Source: an uncultured Treponema sp.
GTDB taxonomy: Bacteria > Spirochaetota > Spirochaetia > Treponematales > Treponemataceae
DNA length: 64,000 bases
Direction: 5' to 3'
NCBI GenBank assembly: GCA_946615905.1
Contig: CAMOIE010000013.1
Span: forward strand, 28,555 to 92,554
Under the pieces are notes generated by a model. It was not told where the DNA came from. It saw only the letters and a list, made by a program, of their open reading frames with translations, and did not search any database. Of the stretch, positions 8,620 to 17,830 are shown piece by piece. The position numbers and the translations under genes were made by a program. Every line of letters starts with the position of its first letter. Position 1 is the first letter of the stretch.

Positions 8620-10344
8620 ATGCCTGTACAAAACGAAGATATTCCGCAGACAATCGGAAAATATAAAATCCAGGGGCTGATTGCGAAAGGAGGAATGGGA
8701 GCCGTCTACAAGGCCATTCATCCTTCTCTCAAGCGCACCGTAATTCTGAAAAAACTCACAATCAGAAACAACTCCACAATCCGCGAGAGGTTCAAGAGGG
8801 AGGCGCAGATTCTTCTGGACATGCAGTGTCCTCAGATTGTCCACCTTTTTGACTACTTTGTCGAAGGCTCCTCCCATTATATAGTAGAGGAGTGCGTTGA
8901 AGGGCTTTCCCTTGCCCAGGTTCTGGAAAAACAGCGTTCTCTTGACACGCAGATTTCTCTCGTGATTTTTTTGGAAGCCTTGAAGGCCCTGAAATTCGCC
9001 CATAAAAAGGGAATCGTCCACAGGGACATAAAGCCCGGAAATATTTTGATTTCAAAAGGTGCCTCTATAAAACTGGCCGACTTTGGAATCGCCTCCTCTG
9101 AGTCCGGGGACGACATCAAAGATTCTGCGAAGTCAAAGACTCCTGTAAAAAATCAGCCTGCCCAGGAAGGCCTGACTCAGGTCGGAACCGCCTTGGGAAC
9201 CCCGGCCTACATGTCTCCTGAGCAGATTACAGACTCAAGGTCTGTCGACAAGAGGGCTGACATCTATTCGATGGGAGTCATGCTCTATGAGATGCTGACT
9301 GGCGTAAAGCCCTTTCCGTCAACCCTTTCCCAGGAGATGCTTGATAAAATCAACAAGGGAAAATACATAAAGCCAAGGGAGCTTGACAAATCAATTCCAG
9401 TTGAGATTGATTTTATGATTCGCAAGATGCTCCGCGCCAATCCTGCCAAACGCTACCAGTCGGTCGACCCGATTATTAAAATCGTGACAAAATATCTCTC
9501 TCATTTTGACAGTTATGAAATCCGCGTGGCCCTGGCAAAAATCGTCAGTTCCAAAAAGCCTTACGAAGTTCCAAAATTTGAAAGAAAAAAGTCAGTCTCG
9601 AAGATTGCAGTTTTGTCCGTTGCGGCAGTCCTTGTCGCAGTCTTCGGAATCCGCGCCCTTTGGAATGCGGGAGCCTTCCACTATACGATTTTGCGGCCCT
9701 GGTACACGCCTGTCACTTTGGAGATGAACCTTCCGACAACGGGAAGCAACGTGAGCGACCTGCCGGTCCAGTCTTTCTGCTTTGTCGATGACAATGACAA
9801 AATCCCGGAAGTCAAGGGAAGCAGCAGAATCTTTGTGAAAGTCAAAAATCAGGATGCTGGCGCGAAAAAGACCTTGTACAGGACAAAGACTTTTTTCGTC
9901 CGCTCTGGAAGGCCTGAATCGATTCAGACCATAAAAGACCCCAACACCGGAAAAAAATCAAAAGTCGTGGTTCCGGCTTATCCTGCAAAATACAGGATTA
10001 AAATCGCGGTCGGACCTTATATTCTCTGGCGGTCGCTGCCGGTTGAGAAAACTGCCGTCAATTTGCGAATCGAGTCACTGGCAAACGAGAAGCGCTTTTT
10101 GCAAATCCAGACATACTCCTTTGACCTCAAGACTGAGAAAAATCTCACCTCAAAGACGAATTTCTATGTCCTTGTCGGAAACAAGTGGCTTCCCGCTGAC
10201 AGAATTCCCCGCGACAGGATCACTACTGGCGGAGTCGTCCACGTGAAGGCTGTAAGCCCTGGCTACAAGGAGGCTGTTTTCGGCCTTCTGCTTGACTGGT
10301 ATCAGGACACCCTGATTGTGAACGCGGGACTTGAAAAAGAGTGA
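8620..10344 (+). CDS. Transmembrane Ser/Thr protein kinase (Hanks type)
   Basis: The N-terminal kinase domain (about residues 15-290) has the Gly-rich loop GLIAKGGMGAVY, the ATP-binding Lys near residue 44, the catalytic HRDIKPGNIL, DFGIA and the SPEQI activation-segment end. These make it a likely active PknB-like kinase. A Lys/Arg-rich juxtamembrane stretch leads to one transmembrane helix (about 327-347, KIAVLSVAAVLVAVFGIRALW). Some 225 C-terminal residues would lie in the periplasm. These are not PASTA repeats and I do not recognise them. The TLVQVGTALGTPAY-like part of the activation loop contains Thr residues that could be autophosphorylated. SD: AGAGGA. It closes the FHA-phosphatase-kinase cluster. 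Confidence 0.92.
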   Translation: MPVQNEDIPQTIGKYKIQGLIAKGGMGAVYKAIHPSLKRTVILKKLTIRNNSTIRERFKREAQILLDMQCPQIVHLFDYFVEGSSHYIVEECVEGLSLAQVLEKQRSLDTQISLVIFLEALKALKFAHKKGIVHRDIKPGNILISKGASIKLADFGIASSESGDDIKDSAKSKTPVKNQPAQEGLTQVGTALGTPAYMSPEQITDSRSVDKRADIYSMGVMLYEMLTGVKPFPSTLSQEMLDKINKGKYIKPRELDKSIPVEIDFMIRKMLRANPAKRYQSVDPIIKIVTKYLSHFDSYEIRVALAKIVSSKKPYEVPKFERKKSVSKIAVLSVAAVLVAVFGIRALWNAGAFHYTILRPWYTPVTLEMNLPTTGSNVSDLPVQSFCFVDDNDKIPEVKGSSRIFVKVKNQDAGAKKTLYRTKTFFVRSGRPESIQTIKDPNTGKKSKVVVPAYPAKYRIKIAVGPYILWRSLPVEKTAVNLRIESLANEKRFLQIQTYSFDLKTEKNLTSKTNFYVLVGNKWLPADRIPRDRITTGGVVHVKAVSPGYKEAVFGLLLDWYQDTLIVNAGLEKE

Positions 10345-10350
10345 TAAAAT

Positions 10351-10379
10351 TTGCCGGATTGGAATTTTTTGATTATATT
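10351..10379 (+). promoter_or_regulatory. lon promoter, predicted leaderless
   Basis: TTGCCG (10351-10356), 17-nt spacer, TATATT (10374-10379), then 6 nt to the ATG at 10386. There is no SD in front of lon, so the transcript should begin at the start codon. No heat-shock (CIRCE or sigma32) element was noticed. Confidence 0.62.
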
Positions 10380-10385
10380 TAGCTT

Positions 10386-13130
10386 ATGACTGATACAAAA
10401 GACGAAAAGAACGAATTTGAGATTGAAAATCCTGAAATTCTCACGGATGGCGATAATGCCTCGGAAAATAAAGATAAGGCCGGATCGGCGGCTGATATAA
10501 AAGCCGATGAGGCTCCAGCAGAGGCAAATGCTGACGAGCCTTCAGAAAAAGAGGCTGCAAAAAAAGTCGATGCGGCGGAAGTGACTGATAAAAACGCAGA
10601 GCCTGAGAAGGGCGAGAAAAAAGAGAAAAAGAGCAAGAAAACCGTAAAGACGATAACGGTCGACCCATTCAACTTGTCGGGGAATTCAATCATCCCGATT
10701 GAGCAGATGCTGCCCGGCCGCCTCTTTTTGGTTCCATTGAGCGGCCACCCCATGTTCCCCGGAATTTTCACACCGCTGATGATTTCCCCCGGAGACGACA
10801 CAAAGACAATCGAAAAGGCCTTTGATGGGGACGGTTTTATCGGAATCGTCATGCCCAAGGACGATGAAAAAGACTCTCCGTCAATCTCAGATTTGTACGA
10901 GGTTGGAACGGCTGCCAGAATCATAAAGAAAATCAACCTTCCAGACGGCGGACTCAACATTTTCATTTCAACTATAAAACGCTTCCGTGTCCGCAAGGCC
11001 TTGAAAGCCACAGCTCCGATTGCGGCCGCAGTTGAGTATTTGGACGATGAGGAAGACGACACATTCGAGGTCAAGGCTTTGACCCGCGCCTTGATTTCCG
11101 AGATGAAGGAAGTCAGCGAGAACAATCCGCTTTTCTCCGAGGAAATGCGGCTCAACATGGTCAACATCGACCATCCTGGAAAAATCGCGGACTTTGTGGC
11201 CTCCATTTTGAATATTGACAAGGAAGACCAACAGAAGGTTCTTGAGCTGACCAACGTCCGCGCCCGCATGGAGCAGGTTTTGGTCTACATCAAAAAGGAG
11301 CAGGAGCTTCTTCGCATTCAGAAGAAAGTCCAGACTGACCTCAACGAGCGCATTGAGAAAAACCAGCGTGACTACTTCCTCCGCGAGGAGATGAAGCAGA
11401 TTCAGGAGGAGCTTGGAGCCGGAGCTGAAGGCGGCGGAACTGACTACCAGAAAATCAAGGCGAAAATCGATGCCCTTGGATTTACCGGTGAGGTCAAGGA
11501 GACCGTTGACGATGAGCTTGAAAAATTCCACCTTGAGGACCCCCAGTCACCTGAGTATTTTGTCTCAAGGAATTTCCTCACGCTGATTACCGAGCTTCCG
11601 TGGAAGGAGAGCGGGGAAGAGGACTACGACCTTGCGGACGCATATAAAATCCTTAACCGCGACCACTACGGCCTTGACGACGTAAAAAAACGCATACTCG
11701 AATATCTTTCTGTCCGCAAGCTAAAAAAGGACAAAAAAGGCTCTATAATCATTTTGGTAGGCCCGCCCGGAGTCGGAAAGACTTCTGTCGGCCACTCAAT
11801 CGCGGACGCGATGAAAAAGCCCTTCTACCGCTTTTCTGTAGGAGGAATGAGGGACGAGGCTGAGATTAAGGGGCACAGACGGACTTACATCGGAGCCATG
11901 CCAGGAAAAATCATTCAGGGCTTGAAAATCACAAAAACAAAGTCCCCGGTCTTTATGATTGACGAGATTGACAAGATGGGCTCTTCGCATCAGGGGGATC
12001 CGGCCTCAGCCCTGCTTGAGGTTCTTGACCCTGAGCAGAACGTCTCTTTCCGCGACAATTATCTTGACCTGCCCTTTGACGTTTCCGATGTATTCTTTAT
12101 TTTGACCGCGAACACATTGGATTCCATTCCAGAGCCTCTTCTTGACCGCGCTGAAATCATCTCTCTTGCAGGCTACATCGACCAGGAGAAGATTGAGATT
12201 GCGAAAAAATACCTGGTTCCAAAGAATCTGGCTAAAAACGGACTTAAAAAAGGTCAGGTCTCATACACAAAGGCTGCCCTCTACAGAATCGCCGAGGAAT
12301 ATGCCCGCGAGGCCGGAGTTCGCAACTATGAGAAGTGTCTGGACAAAATCCACCGCAAGATTGTCACCGAAGAGCTTGCAGGAATTCCCGCCCAGACAAA
12401 GCAGCTGACAAAGCTCAAGGACTTGGCTCCTCAGTCTGAGAGTCAGGAAGCCTTTGCCCAGAAAACTTTCAACATTGACGCCTCTGACTTGGAGCGTTAT
12501 CTTGGAAAGCCTGTCTTTGATGAGTCTGAGATAAAGAGGGCTGAAGTTCCCGGAACTGCAATAGGTCTTGCATGGACCAGCATGGGAGGCGACACACTTT
12601 TGATTGAGTCAATCGCATTCCAGTCTGACAAGGGGGGCTTGCAGCTTACAGGCCAGCTCGGAGATGTCATGAAAGAGTCTGCCCAGATTGCGATGAACTG
12701 GGTCAAACAGTATGCGATTGACCACAAGATAAAGTCTCCCGAATGGTTTGAACGCAACACGATTCACCTGCATATCCCGGAGGGGGCGACTCCAAAGGAC
12801 GGCCCTTCTGCAGGAATCACGATGGCTACAACCTTCATGTCCCTTGTCACAGGCCGGGTGATAAAGCCAAACGTCGCGATGACAGGAGAGCTTGCCTTGA
12901 CCGGAAAAGTAATGCCGATCGGAGGTCTTCGCGAAAAGACCGTGGCGGCAAAACGAAACGGAATCAAGACGATTTTCATTCCGAAAGCCAATGAGAAGGA
13001 CTTGGATGAAATTCCTGACCACGTAAAGCAGGGTATCACCTTTATTCCCGTAAGTCAGGCGATGGAAGTCATGACTCAGGTTTTCCAGCCGAAGGCAAAG
13101 AAGGCGGAGTCGGAAGATTACGGATTTTAA
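10386..13130 (+). CDS. lon: ATP-dependent protease Lon
   Basis: Lon degrades misfolded and regulatory proteins. An acidic/Ala/Lys low-complexity extension of about 90 residues precedes the LON substrate-binding domain (MLPGRLFLVPLSGHPMFPG). The AAA+ module has Walker A GPPGVGKT (about residues 459-466) and Walker B VFMIDEIDKMG. The C-terminal protease domain has the Ser-Lys dyad in KDGPSAGITMA and REKTVAAKRNG. The total of 914 residues is longer than E. coli Lon (784), mainly from the N-terminal extension. It ends 15 nt before udp and has no terminator, so read-through is likely. Confidence 0.97.
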   Translation: MTDTKDEKNEFEIENPEILTDGDNASENKDKAGSAADIKADEAPAEANADEPSEKEAAKKVDAAEVTDKNAEPEKGEKKEKKSKKTVKTITVDPFNLSGNSIIPIEQMLPGRLFLVPLSGHPMFPGIFTPLMISPGDDTKTIEKAFDGDGFIGIVMPKDDEKDSPSISDLYEVGTAARIIKKINLPDGGLNIFISTIKRFRVRKALKATAPIAAAVEYLDDEEDDTFEVKALTRALISEMKEVSENNPLFSEEMRLNMVNIDHPGKIADFVASILNIDKEDQQKVLELTNVRARMEQVLVYIKKEQELLRIQKKVQTDLNERIEKNQRDYFLREEMKQIQEELGAGAEGGGTDYQKIKAKIDALGFTGEVKETVDDELEKFHLEDPQSPEYFVSRNFLTLITELPWKESGEEDYDLADAYKILNRDHYGLDDVKKRILEYLSVRKLKKDKKGSIIILVGPPGVGKTSVGHSIADAMKKPFYRFSVGGMRDEAEIKGHRRTYIGAMPGKIIQGLKITKTKSPVFMIDEIDKMGSSHQGDPASALLEVLDPEQNVSFRDNYLDLPFDVSDVFFILTANTLDSIPEPLLDRAEIISLAGYIDQEKIEIAKKYLVPKNLAKNGLKKGQVSYTKAALYRIAEEYAREAGVRNYEKCLDKIHRKIVTEELAGIPAQTKQLTKLKDLAPQSESQEAFAQKTFNIDASDLERYLGKPVFDESEIKRAEVPGTAIGLAWTSMGGDTLLIESIAFQSDKGGLQLTGQLGDVMKESAQIAMNWVKQYAIDHKIKSPEWFERNTIHLHIPEGATPKDGPSAGITMATTFMSLVTGRVIKPNVAMTGELALTGKVMPIGGLREKTVAAKRNGIKTIFIPKANEKDLDEIPDHVKQGITFIPVSQAMEVMTQVFQPKAKKAESEDYGF

Positions 13131-13145
13131 TCAGGAGGAAATATT

Positions 13146-13940
13146 ATGGCGAATTACGCAAAGACAGATGACGAAGTGATGTATCACGTGGGGCTTTCAA
13201 GGAAAATGCTTGAGGGGGCGACTTATGCCCTGGTTCCCGGAGACCCCGGACGGGTAGAGGGGCTTGCCAAGGCTCTTGACTCAAACGCGAAATTTTTGGC
13301 CTGCCACAGGGACTACACCTCATGGCTTGCAACATTGAGCGGAAAAAAAGTCCTCGTGATGTCGACCGGAATGGGCGGTCCCTGCGTGACTTTCGCCGTT
13401 GAGGAGCTTGCCAGAATCGGGGTGAAGACATTCATCAGAATCGGAACGACAGGCTCTTTGCAGGATGACCTTAATATCGGTGATGTCGTGATTGACAAGG
13501 CAGCTGTCCGCCTTGACGGGGCCTCAAAGGCTTACGCCCCGATTGAATATCCGGCCACTGCCGACCTGGACGTTACGATCGCCCTCCGCGATGCCGCAAA
13601 GGAACTCGATGTGCCATTTAAAATCGGCGTTGGAGTCTCCACGGATTCATTCTGGCCGGGTCAGGAGCGCTATGACTCATTTTCCGGCTACGTGATTAAA
13701 AACTTGCAGGGCACGATGAAGGACTGGCAGACTTTGGGCTGCATGAACTACGAGATGGAGGCCGCGACTTTGTTCACTCTGACATCAGTGTTCGGTCTTC
13801 GCGCAGGCTCTGTATGCGGAGTCGTCGCAAAACGCACGGACTCAGAGGCTGTCGCACCAAAAGAGATGTACGCTTTGGGAGAAAAAAGATTCCAGCAGGT
13901 CGCAAAAAGAGCGCTTGAAAAGCTGATCGCCGCTGACTGA
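13146..13940 (+). CDS. udp: Uridine phosphorylase
   Basis: The protein has the nucleoside phosphorylase family I signature: LVPGDPGRVEGLAK near the N-terminus (phosphate binding), MGGPCVTFAVEEL, RIGTTGSLQ, and the nucleoside-binding NYEMEAATLFTL. The C-terminal GVVAKRTDSE is typical of uridine phosphorylases. It splits uridine to uracil and ribose-1-phosphate. At 264 residues the length is normal. A strong SD (AGGAGG) stands 7 nt before the ATG. The gene follows lon closely and ends before a bidirectional terminator. A cytidine deaminase at 57.6 kb would feed this salvage route. Confidence 0.92.
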   Translation: MANYAKTDDEVMYHVGLSRKMLEGATYALVPGDPGRVEGLAKALDSNAKFLACHRDYTSWLATLSGKKVLVMSTGMGGPCVTFAVEELARIGVKTFIRIGTTGSLQDDLNIGDVVIDKAAVRLDGASKAYAPIEYPATADLDVTIALRDAAKELDVPFKIGVGVSTDSFWPGQERYDSFSGYVIKNLQGTMKDWQTLGCMNYEMEAATLFTLTSVFGLRAGSVCGVVAKRTDSEAVAPKEMYALGEKRFQQVAKRALEKLIAAD

Positions 13941-13960
13941 TGCGGCTAGATTTTCTGCAT

Positions 13961-13993
13961 AAAAAAAGGGCTTCTTTGAGAAGCCCTTTTTTT
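13961..13993. terminator. Bidirectional rho-independent terminator (udp / thrC)
   Basis: A7, perfect 8-bp stem GGGCTTCT / AGAAGCCC with a 3-nt loop, T7. It serves udp on the plus strand and thrC on the minus strand. Confidence 0.93.
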
Positions 13994-14004
13994 ATATCTT
14001 CTGA

Positions 14005-15423
14005 CTACTTTTGCAAGTTTGCAAGCAGCCAGTCCTTGAACAAATTGTAGTCATTTTCCATCGGAACAGCCCTGTCCGGCAGCTCCATAACCTTCTGCAA
14101 TCTTTCAGGAATAGTCGGTGTACGTCCTGTCGCCTGCTGGACAGTCGCGCCGAATTTAGCAGGATGGGCCGTCTCAAGAATGATTCCTACAGCCCTCTTG
14201 TTAATCACTGAGTCCGCCCAATCAGGAAGGTTTGGAGTGAGTCCAGGTTTTGTAAAGTCGCCTTTCTTGCCGTTTTTGAGCTCTTCCATTCCGCCATTTT
14301 TGATGTCTGACCAAGCTTTCCAGCCGACAGAGCCGTGGGGGTCGATTATGTAGCCTGTCTTGTCGTAGCAGTCCTTGACCGATGCGATAATTCCGTCATT
14401 GTCGAGCCAGTATGAGGCGAAGAGTGAGCGGACCTGGTCAAGTGAATACATCGCCTGAATGCGCTCGTAGTTTGACGGGGCACCAACGTCCATAGCGTTT
14501 GCATATGTCTCAACTGACGGACGGGCCTTGTATTCTCCGGTCGCAATCCAATCGGGAATCGTGTGGTTCGTGTTTGTCGCAGCGACAAATCCCTTGATAG
14601 GTGCGCCCATCTCACGGGCAATCAGACCTGAAGTCAAGTTTCCAAAATTTCCAGACGGAACGATCATGATTATGTCTGGATTTTCGATTTTGTTGTCACC
14701 ACGGCTTCTGTTTCGGACAACGAGGCTTGAGTACATGTAGTAAAAAGCCTGGGGAAGAAGTCTTGAGATGTTGATAGAGTTCGCTGATGAAAGGCGGAGG
14801 GCAGAGCGCAAGGAGTCGTCTGTGAACGCTGTCTTCACGAGCTTCTGGCAGTCGTCAAAAGTTCCATTGACCTTGAGTGCACGGACATTTCCAGTAAACG
14901 TTGAGAGTTGTTTTTCCTGCAATGGGGAAATCTTTCCCTCCGGGTAGAGAATCGTCACGTCAAGCCCCGGAACGTTATGGAAGGCGGAGCCTACGGCAGA
15001 GCCGGTGTCACCGGAAGTGGCCACCAAAATGTGGAGTGGGGAACTTTCTGACTTGTTGAAGTATGACATTACGCGGGCCATAAAGCGGGCGCCGAAATCC
15101 TTGAATGCGCAGGTCGGTCCGTGGAAAAGCTCTAGCACGTATGAAACTGGGTCAACAGGCACAACTCTTGTGGGGAAGGGGTAGGCATCTGCGATTATGG
15201 CCATAAGGTCGGAGTCTGGAATTTCGCCCTCTACATAAGGTTTTGCCATCTCAAAGGCGATGTCTCGGAATGATGGTTCCGGAGTCCTGTTTATAAATTC
15301 CGTAGAAAGTTTCGGAAACGAAGCCGGAATGTAGAGCCCACCTGACTCCTTGTTCATGCCGTTCAAAACGCATGTTCTGAAATTCGTTTTTACAGATGAA
15401 TCGCGTGTGTCTGTATATATCAT
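14005..15423 (-). CDS. thrC: Threonine synthase
   Basis: A PLP-dependent enzyme that turns O-phosphohomoserine into threonine. The PLP lysine is K108 in FHGPTCAFKDFGARF. The phosphate-binding loop VATSGDTGSAVGSAF and the SGNFGN motif (VPSGNFGNLTSG) are present. The N-terminal YTDTRD and length (472 residues) fit the longer ThrC type seen in E. coli and yeast. SD GAGGAG precedes the ATG. It lies 30 nt downstream of a lipoprotein gene and probably shares its promoter. Confidence 0.95.
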   Translation of the reverse strand: MIYTDTRDSSVKTNFRTCVLNGMNKESGGLYIPASFPKLSTEFINRTPEPSFRDIAFEMAKPYVEGEIPDSDLMAIIADAYPFPTRVVPVDPVSYVLELFHGPTCAFKDFGARFMARVMSYFNKSESSPLHILVATSGDTGSAVGSAFHNVPGLDVTILYPEGKISPLQEKQLSTFTGNVRALKVNGTFDDCQKLVKTAFTDDSLRSALRLSSANSINISRLLPQAFYYMYSSLVVRNRSRGDNKIENPDIIMIVPSGNFGNLTSGLIAREMGAPIKGFVAATNTNHTIPDWIATGEYKARPSVETYANAMDVGAPSNYERIQAMYSLDQVRSLFASYWLDNDGIIASVKDCYDKTGYIIDPHGSVGWKAWSDIKNGGMEELKNGKKGDFTKPGLTPNLPDWADSVINKRAVGIILETAHPAKFGATVQQATGRTPTIPERLQKVMELPDRAVPMENDYNLFKDWLLANLQK

Positions 15424-15453
15424 TTTTCTATATTCTCCTCGTAGATAGAGATT

Positions 15454-16440
15454 TTACATTCCGTAGATGATTGCGGGGGCCAGCTCCTTTGCAAGAGCCT
15501 TGCGGGCATTGGGAAGTGCGTTCCATTCTTTTGCCTCGGTGACAGAGGCTGTTCTTTTTGCTGAATAAAGGACCGCTCCGCTTTTCATGTCAAGGCAGAC
15601 AATCTCGCCGTTCAACGTGCACTTGAAGCCGCTTTCTGTTTTTTCAACGGGATTTGCATATTTTACGGTTCCGTAGATTAGATATGCTGATGAGGTTCCA
15701 AGCATGGCCTTCGCGGAATTATAGACTTTAGTGCTGTCTCCACTTGAGATTGAGGATGAAAAGTCAGGTCCGTTTCCGACTCTTGAAAAGCCCGCGACCA
15801 TAAGCTCTGTCAGAAGGTTTGAGGAGGAGACGGAGTTATCGTGAATGATTTTTCCAGATGCATTGTAGTCGACTATGGCAAGACAGCCTCCGGCAGAAGT
15901 CATGTTAGTCTTTGCCTTGTATGGGGCTGTAACTGTTTTTGATGCGGCCAACTTTGCAACTTCTTCATCGCTTGTGTCTGCTGAAGGATAAGCCTTTACG
16001 ACAGTGTTGAAAGACTGGGCGGGAATCCCAGCTGAAAATGAAATCGCACCATCTGTGTCCGTTGTCAGAATGGTCTTGCTGTATTCAACATTGTCACCAG
16101 TTCTTTTTGCAGGGATTTCTAAAGTCACTTCAAAATTTGAGGCTGGGCTTCCATCCGCTTTTGTGGCCTTTAAAATATATGGGGCGGAAAATGCCTTTCC
16201 TTTTACGGTCTGTTTCGGTGCTGAGATGAAGGAGAGTGCGATTCCGTCTGTTTTTGCCTTGTAGAGTGAGAGGGGAGTTTCTTTTACTTCAGTTTTTACT
16301 GGACCCGCTTCTGTATGTGGGCGGTTGCCTTCTTTTTCTGCGGCTTTTCCGACGTTTGAAGAAGTTGCACATGAGACTGCGAGAGACAGAAGAAATATGG
16401 AAGAGATTGATGCGCAGATACTACGTTTATTAAATTTCAT
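15454..16440 (-). CDS. Predicted lipoprotein of unknown function
   Basis: A basic N-terminus, hydrophobic core and lipobox SLAVSC (Cys about residue 24) predict a lipoprotein. The rest of the 328 residues are mostly beta-type sequence. An early segment (about 60-145) resembles an Ig-like or PEGA-like fold. The final part (KCTLNGEIVCLDMKSGAVLYSAKRTASVTEA) recalls CsgG/LpoB-like proteins that bind periplasmic partners; this is a weak impression. SD GAGGA. It is the first gene of a probable operon with thrC, and a functional link is not obvious. Confidence 0.75.
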   Translation of the reverse strand: MKFNKRSICASISSIFLLSLAVSCATSSNVGKAAEKEGNRPHTEAGPVKTEVKETPLSLYKAKTDGIALSFISAPKQTVKGKAFSAPYILKATKADGSPASNFEVTLEIPAKRTGDNVEYSKTILTTDTDGAISFSAGIPAQSFNTVVKAYPSADTSDEEVAKLAASKTVTAPYKAKTNMTSAGGCLAIVDYNASGKIIHDNSVSSSNLLTELMVAGFSRVGNGPDFSSSISSGDSTKVYNSAKAMLGTSSAYLIYGTVKYANPVEKTESGFKCTLNGEIVCLDMKSGAVLYSAKRTASVTEAKEWNALPNARKALAKELAPAIIYGM

Positions 16441-16468
16441 AAAATCCTCATTAAAAATTGCAGTAAAT

Positions 16469-16497
16469 ATTATATTGATAATAAATGCCTTTCACAA
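16469..16497 (-). promoter_or_regulatory. Promoter of lipoprotein-thrC operon
   Basis: On the minus strand: TTGTGA (16497-16492), 17-nt spacer, TATAAT (16474-16469). The start site would give a leader of about 20 nt that includes the SD. Confidence 0.65.
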
Positions 16498-16547
16498 GGT
16501 TCGGGTTACAGAATTTGGCATAATTTTACATTTTTGCACTTGCCTTG

Positions 16548-16573
16548 AGTTTATTGTCGAAAATCAATAAACT
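16548..16573 (+). promoter_or_regulatory. Leader hairpin just before the glycosyltransferase SD
   Basis: Perfect 9-bp stem AGTTTATTG / CAATAAACT with an 8-nt loop, ending 1 nt before the SD GAGGAG (16575-16579). It may stabilise the mRNA 5' end or affect ribosome access. Confidence 0.5.
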
Positions 16574-16582
16574 GAGGAGCCT

Positions 16583-17815
16583 ATGAATATCGCCTTATTT
16601 ACAGACCAATATCTTCCTACTAAAAGTGGTGTTGTTACTGTTGTTGTTCAGTTGAAAAAAATCTTGGAAGAATTGGGGCATAATGTTGTTATTGTAACCG
16701 TAATGGCTTCCCTTGATGGCTATGAAGAGTCAGAAGATCCGAATATTCTCCGCGTGTACTCTATTCCAGCTCCCGTAGGAACTGGCCAGTACATAGGTTT
16801 TCCCCACAGGCGTGCCATTGTCAAATTCCTTGAGAAGCACAATGTTCAGCTGATTCATGCCCATACGGAGTTTTTTGTCGGTCAGATTGCGGTAAGGGTC
16901 GGCAAGTATATGAATATTCCTGTCATTGCCACGACACATACCATGTGGGAGGACTATTACCGCTACTATTTGTCCTTCGGAAAGTTGATTTCCCGCCGTT
17001 TGATCCGCAAAATCGTAAAGAAGCTCTACAAGCGGTTCTACGCATTGATCAATGTTTCCGAGAAGGCTCATAAGTATTTCACAAATCCCTTTATGCTGCC
17101 GGGAATTCCTTCCGCTATAATTCCGAATGCAATCGACAGTGAAAAATTCAATCTCATGCGGTGTACCGAGCAGGACAAGGTTGAACTGCGGGCGAAGCTT
17201 GGAATCAAGGAGAATGATCGGGTTCTTCTGTATGTCGGTAGAATTGTCGAGGAAAAACGGCTCTTTGAACTTTTGGAAGTCATCAAGCGTATAGTCAGCA
17301 AGCGTGATAATGTCAAGATGGTCTTTGTCGGAGCTGGAGTCATAGAGGACGACCTTCGCGAGGAGGTTCAGAATTTTGAGTACGCAGACAAGATAATTTT
17401 TACCGGCTTTGTTGACTGGATGAAACTAGCTCCATACTACGCAATCGGTGATATCTTTGTGACGGCTTCCCTTTCTGAAATGCATTCGATGACAGTTCTT
17501 GAGGCGATGTCTTTGGGCTTGCCAGTCATCTGTCGCAAGGACGATTCTTTTTCTGACACCGTTTTGCAGGGAAAGACTGGTTATATGGCGGCCTCGGATC
17601 AGGACATGGACAAATTCCTCCTTTGCCTAATCGACAATCCTGAAAAATGTCGTCAGATGGGTGAGAGGGCCTTTGAACTGTCCAAGAATTTTTCCCTCCT
17701 CCTTCACGGAAAGAGGACGGAAGCCTTCTATCAGGAGGTTCTCAGGAATTTTCCGAAACGAATGTCATCTTCGAAGCTTCAGCAAATTGTCAATCAAGTA
17801 AAATCTAAGAAATAA
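16583..17815 (+). CDS. Glycosyltransferase, GT4 family
   Basis: The N-terminus MNIALFTDQYLPTKSGVVTVV matches GT4 enzymes of the diacylglycerol glucosyltransferase / PimB type. The acceptor part has HAHTEFFVGQIAVRVGKY and TTHTMWEDYY. The C-terminal Rossmann lobe has YVGRIVEEKRLFELLEVI (GR..eeK..) and the nucleotide-sugar site SLSEMHSMTVLEAMSLGLPVI (E..S.T.lEAm..G.PV). At 410 residues the length is normal. Sequence alone cannot tell glycolipid synthesis from surface-polysaccharide synthesis. It leads a tight operon (15 and 6 nt gaps) with two predicted outer-membrane proteins. Confidence 0.88.
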   Translation: MNIALFTDQYLPTKSGVVTVVVQLKKILEELGHNVVIVTVMASLDGYEESEDPNILRVYSIPAPVGTGQYIGFPHRRAIVKFLEKHNVQLIHAHTEFFVGQIAVRVGKYMNIPVIATTHTMWEDYYRYYLSFGKLISRRLIRKIVKKLYKRFYALINVSEKAHKYFTNPFMLPGIPSAIIPNAIDSEKFNLMRCTEQDKVELRAKLGIKENDRVLLYVGRIVEEKRLFELLEVIKRIVSKRDNVKMVFVGAGVIEDDLREEVQNFEYADKIIFTGFVDWMKLAPYYAIGDIFVTASLSEMHSMTVLEAMSLGLPVICRKDDSFSDTVLQGKTGYMAASDQDMDKFLLCLIDNPEKCRQMGERAFELSKNFSLLLHGKRTEAFYQEVLRNFPKRMSSSKLQQIVNQVKSKK

Positions 17816-17830
17816 CAGGAAGTTTTTATA

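Noticed and set aside
10379..11269. Long minus-strand open frame (296 codons) opposite lon
   Set aside because: It mirrors the lon N-terminal coding region, is Ser/Phe-rich as expected for an antisense frame and has no recognisable motif; lon itself is certain.
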